This document shows, piece by piece, positions 1 to 4,767 of a stretch of DNA of 8,006 nt. The notes below the pieces were generated by a model, which saw only the letters and a list, made by a program, of their open reading frames with translations, ran no database searches and had not been told where the DNA came from. Position 1 is the stretch's first letter. Every line of letters starts with the position of its first letter. Both the position numbers and the translations under genes were made by a program. The DNA lies in contig JALXDT010000052.1 in assembly GCA_027070475.1 (NCBI GenBank), positions 1 to 8,006 of the forward strand. Direction: 5' to 3'. The stretch comes from Candidatus Aminicenantota bacterium (GTDB taxonomy: Bacteria > Acidobacteriota > Aminicenantia > JAMOAD01).

Positions 1-101
1 CCACCTGTAGTTAGTATTTTCATAAAAAAATTATATACTATTCAAAATAACAATACAAAACAATATTGATATGAAATCAAATCCTATGGTAATATAAAAA
101 T
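1..101 (+). other. Upstream flank: leader of the operon, possible end of a preceding gene
   Basis: This very AT-rich stretch has no complete gene. The + frame starting at base 1 stays open until TGA at 67-69 and would encode about 22 residues (beginning PPVVSIFIKK). The other two + frames stop at 8-10 and 12-14. Any of these could be the end of a gene lying to the left, and the sequence is too short to choose between them. An in-frame TAA at 90-92 bounds the ABC ATPase gene, so its ATG at 102 cannot be moved upstream. No strong hairpin or T-run terminator is visible; TTGAT (66-70) and ATCAA (76-80) form only a 5-bp inverted repeat. Confidence 0.35.
66..95 (+). promoter_or_regulatory. Weak candidate sigma-70 promoter for the ABC/pilD operon
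   Basis: TTGATA (66-71) matches five of six bases of the -35 consensus. TAATAT (90-95), 18 bp further on, matches four of six bases of the -10 box. Transcription from here would begin close to the ATG at 102, giving a nearly leaderless message. That would fit the lack of a recognisable Shine-Dalgarno sequence before this gene. In such AT-rich DNA these boxes arise easily by chance, and the operon may start further upstream. Confidence 0.22.
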
Positions 102-1028
102 ATGAAAGAGAAAATTCTTGAACTTAAGGGAATTAAAAAATCATATCCGAGTGGCACACTACTTTTGGGTAAAACCGAAGTTTTAAAGGGAATAAATTTG
201 AATGTTTTCAAAGGAGAGATTTACTCTCTTTTGGGGCATAATGGAGCCGGTAAAACAACAACTTTTAAAATTATAACAGGAATTTCAAAACAGGATGAAG
301 GGGATGTTTTGTTTAAAGGCAAAAAATTCTCCCTTAAAGACAAAAGACAAATTGGTTTTTTACCCGAAAGGCCCTATTTTTACGAGTATTTAACAGGAAG
401 AGAGTTTCTTGAATTTTCGGCAAATCTCTTTGGAATCAAAGCGGATAAAAAAAAGATAGATGATCTTCTTGAGCTTGTTGAGCTAAAGGAAGCTGAAAAC
501 CGACAGCTTAAAAAATATTCAAAGGGAATGCTTCAAAGACTCGGAATTGCTCAGAGTATAATAAATGACCCTGAATTAATCATATTAGATGAACCTTTAA
601 GCGGACTTGATCCGATTGGAAGAAAAAAGCTAAGGGATATTATTTTAGGCTTAAAGGAAGAGGGAAGGACAATAATATATTCATCTCACATACTTCAGGA
701 TGCTGAAATCATAAGTGATAGAATTGGCATTATAGTCAAGGGCAAAACCGTAATGGAGGGGAGCCTTGAAGAGCTTGTTAGCGGAGAGGTGAGAGAGGTT
801 GAGGTGGGAATATACGGATTAAACAGTTTGCCTGAAGACATTAACTATCTGAAGTCAGAGAAAAAAGCAAATGTTTTTTATGTTACCGTAAAAGATATTG
901 ATGAGGCTAATATTTTAATAGAAAAAGTAATAGATTCCGGAGGTAAAATAAAATTTTGCAATCCGATAAGAAAGAGCCTTGAAGAATTATTCTGGGAGAT
1001 AAAAAATGAAAATAATAGCAATAGCTAA
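102..1028 (+). CDS. ABC-2 type transporter ATP-binding protein (PilH-like)
   Basis: This is the cytoplasmic ATPase of an ABC exporter and would power the permease encoded immediately downstream. The 308-residue protein has a full nucleotide-binding domain: Walker A GHNGAGKTT at 45-53, signature YSKGM at 139-143, Walker B LIILDEP at 159-165, D-loop SGLDP at 167-171 and H-loop His196. The Q-loop position reads GFLPER with Glu89 instead of Gln. Residues about 225-308 form the C-terminal extension usual in ABC-2 exporter ATPases, ending in the typical KSLEELFWEI helix. The start is fixed by an in-frame stop at 90-92, although no clear ribosome binding site precedes it. The end overlaps the permease gene by 23 bp. 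The substrate cannot be read from the sequence. The link to pilus assembly is inferred from the nearby pilD gene and from the Myxococcus PilH-PilI-PilD arrangement. Confidence 0.93.
   Translation: MKEKILELKGIKKSYPSGTLLLGKTEVLKGINLNVFKGEIYSLLGHNGAGKTTTFKIITGISKQDEGDVLFKGKKFSLKDKRQIGFLPERPYFYEYLTGREFLEFSANLFGIKADKKKIDDLLELVELKEAENRQLKKYSKGMLQRLGIAQSIINDPELIILDEPLSGLDPIGRKKLRDIILGLKEEGRTIIYSSHILQDAEIISDRIGIIVKGKTVMEGSLEELVSGEVREVEVGIYGLNSLPEDINYLKSEKKANVFYVTVKDIDEANILIEKVIDSGGKIKFCNPIRKSLEELFWEIKNENNSNS
994..998 (+). promoter_or_regulatory. Ribosome binding site of the permease gene, inside the ATPase gene
   Basis: GGGAG lies seven bases before the ATG at 1006, within the last codons of the ATPase gene. 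It supports the 1006 start despite the unusually long 23-bp overlap, because the permease reading frame gains its own ribosome entry signal there. Confidence 0.6.
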
Positions 1029-1770
1029 AAATACATATAAAGAAGCCGTAAGGAGTAAACTTTTCCTACTCTTAACTCTCTTTTCCATTGCTTTTATCCT
1101 CTTTTCAAAGGTTGTTTCACTTTTGGTAATATCAAGCGGAGAAAAGGTAATAATTGATTTGGGCCTTGCAGTAATAGAAATCTTTACGGTTCTTTTGTCA
1201 ATCTTAATAAGTGTAAATCTTTTTTATAAAGAGAGAGATAAAAGAACAATTTTCAATATTCTTTCAAAACCGATCTCAAGGGAAGAATTTATAATAGGCA
1301 AATTTTTAGGTTTGTCATTTACATTATTAATCTCAATCCTAATTTTAGGCATTGTTTTTATAAGCTATTCACTTGTTGTTTTAGGAAAATTATCTCTTTA
1401 TATTTTCCCTCAACTTTTCTTGTTTTTTATAGAAGGAGAAATCCTGATAAGCTTTTCCCTTCTCTTTACCTCTGTCTCAACTCCCATACTAAGTTCTATT
1501 TTTTCTGCGGGAATATATGTTGTCGGTAATTTTTCCTCGAACTTTTTGCTTTATTATGAAGCAAAAGTAAAGGGAATGGTTAAATTCTTAGTAAACGTTG
1601 TATACTACCTACTACCCAATTTTTCAATTCTTAACTACAAAAACCAGCTTGTTTACACAAAAGGAATAGCTTTCGGTAATCTAATAAATGCCACAATATA
1701 CGGAATCGATTATGCTCTTCTTATCCTTGTTTTAAGTATGATAGCTTTTAAAAACAGAGAAATTTTATAA
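1006..1770 (+). CDS. ABC-2 type transporter permease (NosY/PilI-like)
   Basis: This is the membrane half of the ABC exporter, paired with the preceding ATPase. The 254-residue protein is strongly hydrophobic, with about six membrane segments near 19-41, 50-73, 100-125, 132-155, 160-182 and 230-248. Between the second and third lies a charged cytoplasmic stretch, ERDKRT (76-81) followed by LSKPISREEFIIGK (86-99). This is the hallmark of NosY-type ABC-2 permeases and probably contacts the ATPase. The N-terminus (KNTYKEAVRSKLF, 8-20) is also typical, and the length is normal for a single-domain permease. It overlaps the ATPase gene by 23 bp and stops one base before the next gene. Family membership is clear. 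The cargo is unknown, and a role in pilus or secretion assembly is inferred from context only. Confidence 0.88.
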   Translation: MKIIAIAKNTYKEAVRSKLFLLLTLFSIAFILFSKVVSLLVISSGEKVIIDLGLAVIEIFTVLLSILISVNLFYKERDKRTIFNILSKPISREEFIIGKFLGLSFTLLISILILGIVFISYSLVVLGKLSLYIFPQLFLFFIEGEILISFSLLFTSVSTPILSSIFSAGIYVVGNFSSNFLLYYEAKVKGMVKFLVNVVYYLLPNFSILNYKNQLVYTKGIAFGNLINATIYGIDYALLILVLSMIAFKNREIL

Positions 1771-1771
1771 A

Positions 1772-2599
1772 ATGAAAAAGAGTATAGTTCTCTATCTCGT
1801 AGTTATTATTCTTTTCGGAGTAAGCTTTTTATTTAATTATAATTTTAAAAAGAAATTCTTTGAATCCAATGAAGCACTTTACATTTTTCCGAAAAAAACC
1901 TTGAAAATGATATCATTGGGTTTTAATAATGTAATAGCTGACTTTTACTATATCTGGATGATCCAATTTTACAGCAGCACAGGGATAGGCGAAAGGATAG
2001 AGTATCTTCCTAAAATCCTTGAAACGATAGGGGAATTAGACCCTAAATTTTCCGAACCTTTTACAATAGGAGGAATGATAGCAGCTCTTCAAGCGGGGAG
2101 ACTTGACCTTGCTCTTAAAGCCCTTGAAATAGGCTTGAGGTATGAGCCCTATGAGTGGACAATGGCAATGGATGCAGGGTACTATCTCAGAAAGAGGAAA
2201 ATGTATAAAAAAGCTTTTTACTACTATGACATTGCAGCTCACAGAGAAGATTCACCGGAATTTTTAAAAAGAGTATGGGCCGATATAGCATGGAAATCAG
2301 GGGATCTTATGTTTTCATACAAATTATGGGAAGATATTCACAAAAAGGCTAAAACAAACTATGAAAAGGAAGTTTCCTATCATCATCTCTATATGATCAA
2401 ATTTGAAATGGATAAAAAAAAGCTTGAACCCATAATTGAGAAATTTTATAGTATCTTTGGTAGATACCCTCAGAGCCTTGAGGAATTATATATAAAAGGA
2501 TATATAAGATTTATACCAAAAGATTATGATGGAGATCCCTACATATACAATCCTGAAACAGGGAAAATCAAATCAAGGAAAAGATTTTTATGGAAATAA
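1772..2599 (+). CDS. Membrane-anchored TPR-like protein with pseudopilin-like C-terminus
   Basis: The 275-residue protein begins with a short basic N-terminus and one hydrophobic segment (about 5-22), so it is probably anchored in the inner membrane facing the periplasm. A conserved-looking block around 38-70 (YIFPKKTLKMISLGFNNVIAD, then W62 and Y67) precedes a helical body of about 75-215. There, motifs such as LDP at 89-91, AGRLDLALKALEIGL at 108-122 and the KKAFYYYDIAAH repeat at 146-157 look like degenerate TPRs. The end is different: FGRYPQSLEELY (229-240), then IPKDYDGDPYIYNPETG (248-264), recalls the C-terminus of GspG-like pseudopilins and of pilus-linked TPR proteins. The gene starts one base after the permease stop and overlaps pilD by 10 bp. 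A scaffold or accessory role in pilus or type II secretion assembly is inference; no enzymatic motif is visible. Confidence 0.8.
   Translation: MKKSIVLYLVVIILFGVSFLFNYNFKKKFFESNEALYIFPKKTLKMISLGFNNVIADFYYIWMIQFYSSTGIGERIEYLPKILETIGELDPKFSEPFTIGGMIAALQAGRLDLALKALEIGLRYEPYEWTMAMDAGYYLRKRKMYKKAFYYYDIAAHREDSPEFLKRVWADIAWKSGDLMFSYKLWEDIHKKAKTNYEKEVSYHHLYMIKFEMDKKKLEPIIEKFYSIFGRYPQSLEELYIKGYIRFIPKDYDGDPYIYNPETGKIKSRKRFLWK
2575..2580 (+). promoter_or_regulatory. Ribosome binding site of the prepilin peptidase gene
   Basis: AAGGAA sits nine bases before the ATG at 2590, inside the last codons of the TPR-like gene. It supports the 2590 start and the 10-bp overlap. Confidence 0.5.
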
Positions 2600-3366
2600 T
2601 TTTATTTGAGAAAATAGCTGTAATTCTATTCGGGCTTGTTTTCGGAAGTTTTTTCAATGTTCTTATTTACAGACTACCAAGGGAAATGAATATAGCAAAG
2701 CCAAGATCCTTCTGTCCTGTATGTAAACATCCTATTCCTTGGCATCACAATATTCCGGTGATAAGCTACATAGCTTTAAAAGGCAGATGTCATTTTTGCG
2801 GAGCAAAGATTCCGATAAGATATCCTATTGTTGAAATTCTAACCGGAATCCTCTTTTACTTGAATTTTATAAAATTCGGATTAAACAGAACTTTCTTAAT
2901 TAATACTGTTTTTTCCTCTATTTTTTTTATTCTCTTTTTCACTGACCTTGAAAAAAGAATTCTTCCAGATGAGCTTACCATAGGGGGAAGTATATTTGCG
3001 ATAGGTATATCATTTTTAAGAAATGATATTTATTGGGTTGAAGCATTGGTCGGAGGATTAATTGGATTTATGATTTTCATCGGAGCTTATTATCTTTTTT
3101 TAAAGACAAAGAAAAAGGAGGGTTTAGGATGGGGAGATATAAAATATATAATTCTAATCGGAGCTTTTTTCGGACTACTGAAAATGCTTCTAATTATAAT
3201 ACTATCTTCCATACTTGGAGTTATACTCTGGTTAATAATGGTATTAATTTTTAAAAAAGAAAAAGATTATGAACTTCCCTTTGGCTCATATCTTTCAATA
3301 ATCTCATTGGTTTTCGTATTCTACGGGGATAAAATCATAATCACCTATAACTCACTATTCAGATGA
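2590..3366 (+). CDS. pilD: Prepilin peptidase / N-methyltransferase (A24 family)
   Basis: This inner-membrane aspartic protease cleaves the leader of type IV prepilins and type II secretion pseudopilins on the cytoplasmic side and methylates the new N-terminus. The 258-residue protein has the full bifunctional layout. GSFFNVLIYRLP (19-30) opens the N-terminal domain, followed by two CxxC pairs (C42/C45 and C67/C70) that normally bind zinc and mark the methylase-containing form. The catalytic aspartates are D119 in FTDLEKRILPDELT and D183 in GLGWGDIK. PFGSYLS (230-236) is the usual C-terminal motif, with Ser where Pro or Ala is commoner. About seven to eight hydrophobic segments span the rest. 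Its presence implies that pilins or pseudopilins are encoded elsewhere in the genome. It overlaps the upstream gene by 10 bp and shares ATGA with the kinase gene downstream. An equivalent name is gspO; the sequence alone does not separate the two. Confidence 0.95.
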   Translation: MEIILFEKIAVILFGLVFGSFFNVLIYRLPREMNIAKPRSFCPVCKHPIPWHHNIPVISYIALKGRCHFCGAKIPIRYPIVEILTGILFYLNFIKFGLNRTFLINTVFSSIFFILFFTDLEKRILPDELTIGGSIFAIGISFLRNDIYWVEALVGGLIGFMIFIGAYYLFLKTKKKEGLGWGDIKYIILIGAFFGLLKMLLIIILSSILGVILWLIMVLIFKKEKDYELPFGSYLSIISLVFVFYGDKIIITYNSLFR

Positions 3367-4628
3367 GGTCAGAAAGAATTATTTCCATAATTTTAATAAT
3401 TTTTCTTATATTCTCCTTCTCAATACTTGAAACAGATATAATAAAAGCAAAGCAGGGGAAAGGAGATATATCCATTCAATCCCTCGAAAAGAGAGTAAGG
3501 CTATTCTTTATTATAAGTATTCTGTTTTTATTAATTTTTTTCATCTTTTTGATAATACAGTTAAGAAAGGAATTTAAAGGAGAAAAAAAAGAAAATATAC
3601 CCTCTATAATAAAAGTCTTTGAAAATATACAGCTTAAAGAAAATGAACTTAAAAAAGAGAGTGAAACAGAAAGGAAGAAGGCTGAGGAAGCAAGGCTTTT
3701 ATACTCAACCCTATTTGAGCATTCAAATATAGGAATTATTCTCATTGACCAACACGGGAGAGTGGAAAATTTTAATACTACGGCAAAGGAGCAAATCTTC
3801 CAAGGCAAGTCCATACCTGTTTTCGCAAAAGCGGAGGATATACTACCTCCGGAGATAAACAGCATATTATCATCTGACAATGGTAAATTCTCTGAAGCTA
3901 ACATAGGAGTAAAAGATAAAATTTTCAATATCTCCCTAATTCGTTCAGCAAACAATAAGACTTTTCTCTTTCTCAGAGACATCACAGAGATAAAAAAAAT
4001 TGAGAGAATGCTTTCCATTAAAAAAGAAGAAGAAAAGTTGGGACAGATGGCCTCATATCTTGCCCATGAAATCAAAAACAGTTTGGGCATTATAATAGGG
4101 TACATCAAACTTGTCTTAAAAAATCGTGAGTGTAGAAAAATAGAAAAAGCTCTGAATGAAAGCCAGAAACTTTTAAAAATGATGGAAGACTATTTAAGCC
4201 TTTCAAAAAATATTAACAAAAAAGAACAAATTTTAAGCCTGAAAGAAGTAATCAAGGAAAGCAATATTGAAAACATTTCTTTGGAATTTTCCGAGAATTT
4301 TGAGGAAATAAGGATAAGTTTTGATAAGGAAATGCTTAAAACAATTTTTCTGAATCTTTTAAAAAATTCAAAGGAGGGCGGGGCAAATAAGGTTAGCCTG
4401 AGCTTTAAAGTAAACCCGAATTATTATACTGTTTTTTATGAAGACGATGGAATAGGCATAAAGGAAGAATTCAGGGATAAAATTTTCCTTCCCTTCTTTA
4501 CAACAAAGAACAGTGGCTCTGGAATGGGTTTGGCTATAGTAAAAAAATTCCTGAATGATAGCGGAGGAGATATTGAATTATTATCTTCAGAAAAAGGTGT
4601 GAAATTTAAATTAATGTTTAAAAAATGA
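3363..4628 (+). CDS. Membrane PAS-domain sensor histidine kinase (NtrB/ZraS/PilS-like)
   Basis: This is the sensor of a two-component system. The 421-residue protein has two membrane segments (about 5-22 and 47-67) flanking a very short, roughly 24-residue external loop. A charged coiled coil (about 88-115) leads into a PAS domain (about 113-210, ending in LFLRDITEIKKIE). The kinase core is intact: H-box LAHEIKNS with phospho-acceptor His235, N-box NLLKNSKE (331-338), G1 DDGIGI (361-366), F-box LPFFTTK (376-382) and G2 GSGMGLAIV (385-393). With so little external domain, it probably senses a membrane or cytoplasmic signal through PAS. The ATGA overlap with pilD and the lack of a Shine-Dalgarno sequence point to translational coupling. 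No response regulator follows within the window. A PilS-like role is inferred from the neighbours; the kinase fold itself is certain. Confidence 0.92.
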   Translation: MRSERIISIILIIFLIFSFSILETDIIKAKQGKGDISIQSLEKRVRLFFIISILFLLIFFIFLIIQLRKEFKGEKKENIPSIIKVFENIQLKENELKKESETERKKAEEARLLYSTLFEHSNIGIILIDQHGRVENFNTTAKEQIFQGKSIPVFAKAEDILPPEINSILSSDNGKFSEANIGVKDKIFNISLIRSANNKTFLFLRDITEIKKIERMLSIKKEEEKLGQMASYLAHEIKNSLGIIIGYIKLVLKNRECRKIEKALNESQKLLKMMEDYLSLSKNINKKEQILSLKEVIKESNIENISLEFSENFEEIRISFDKEMLKTIFLNLLKNSKEGGANKVSLSFKVNPNYYTVFYEDDGIGIKEEFRDKIFLPFFTTKNSGSGMGLAIVKKFLNDSGGDIELLSSEKGVKFKLMFKK

Positions 4629-4645
4629 TCGCCTATCAACTAGTG

Positions 4646-4680
4646 TCTCCTAATCTCTTCATCTTCATTCCATTTCTTTT
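4646..4680 (+). terminator. G-free pyrimidine tract, possible Rho-dependent termination region
   Basis: Eighteen bases after the kinase stop codon, 35 bases contain no G and 30 pyrimidines, with C at irregular short spacing. That composition is what Rho loading sites look like in RNA. No GC-rich hairpin with a T-run exists between 4629 and 4767, so if the operon ends here it is not by an ordinary intrinsic terminator. This is a composition argument only. Confidence 0.25.
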
Positions 4681-4685
4681 ATGAA

Positions 4686-4711
4686 ATTAATCTTTTCTTA
4701 TTAATCATTAA
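4686..4711. repeat. Palindrome and direct repeat upstream of the lacZ promoter, possible operator
   Basis: TTAAT-C-ATTAA (4701-4711) is a perfect 11-bp odd palindrome ending two bases before the -35 box. The heptamer ATTAATC occurs at 4686-4692 and again at 4700-4706, 14 bp apart start to start. Position and symmetry would suit a regulator binding site, but both elements are made almost only of A and T and could be chance in this DNA. Confidence 0.25.
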
Positions 4712-4713
4712 AC

Positions 4714-4744
4714 TTGACAAATTAAAAATAAAAATTAATATATA
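4714..4744 (+). promoter_or_regulatory. Candidate sigma-70 promoter of the beta-galactosidase gene
   Basis: TTGACA (4714-4719) is a perfect -35 consensus. The -10 region lies in the overlapping AT run at 4736-4744: TAATAT (4736-4741) gives a 16-bp spacer and TATATA (4739-4744) a 19-bp spacer, each matching four of six consensus bases. The distance to the ATG at 4768 leaves a leader of about 20 bases that carries the Shine-Dalgarno sequence. It implies that the beta-galactosidase gene is transcribed independently of the upstream operon. Confidence 0.55.
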
Positions 4745-4757
4745 AAATTTATCTATC

Positions 4758-4763
4758 GGAGGG
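4758..4763 (+). promoter_or_regulatory. Strong ribosome binding site of the beta-galactosidase gene
   Basis: GGAGGG lies four bases before ATG 4768. It is the best Shine-Dalgarno match in the window, contrasts with the weak or absent ones in the upstream operon, and fixes the start so that the signal peptide is included. Confidence 0.75.
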
Positions 4764-4767
4764 AAAA

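Noticed and set aside
71..97. Eight-codon mini reading frame (MKSNPMVI) ending four bases before the ABC ATPase start, a possible leader peptide.
   Set aside because: It has no ribosome binding site, its codons carry no attenuator signature, and it conflicts with the candidate promoter at 66-95. Short frames of this size are expected by chance.
3576..3595. AAAGGAG followed by a run of eight A residues in the kinase gene, resembling a dnaX-like programmed frameshift signal.
   Set aside because: The A AAA AAG heptamer is not phased with the reading frame in the way needed for -1 slippage. The kinase frame continues intact through all domains, and no useful alternative product was identified.
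3476..4108. A 210-codon open frame on the minus strand opposite the kinase gene.
   Set aside because: It lies wholly inside a clearly recognised kinase, its translation is Ser/Phe/Leu-rich with no recognisable domain, and it has the look of an antisense shadow of lysine-rich coding DNA.
4629..4664. On the minus strand this reads like the 23S rRNA 3' region around helix 99: a short hairpin (GATTAG/CTAGTT with loop GAGACA) followed by GTTGATAGGC.
   Set aside because: The likeness covers only about 35 bases. Neither the flanking helices nor the downstream conserved rRNA sequence follows; the neighbouring bases belong to the kinase gene. It is best treated as coincidence unless a search finds a longer match.
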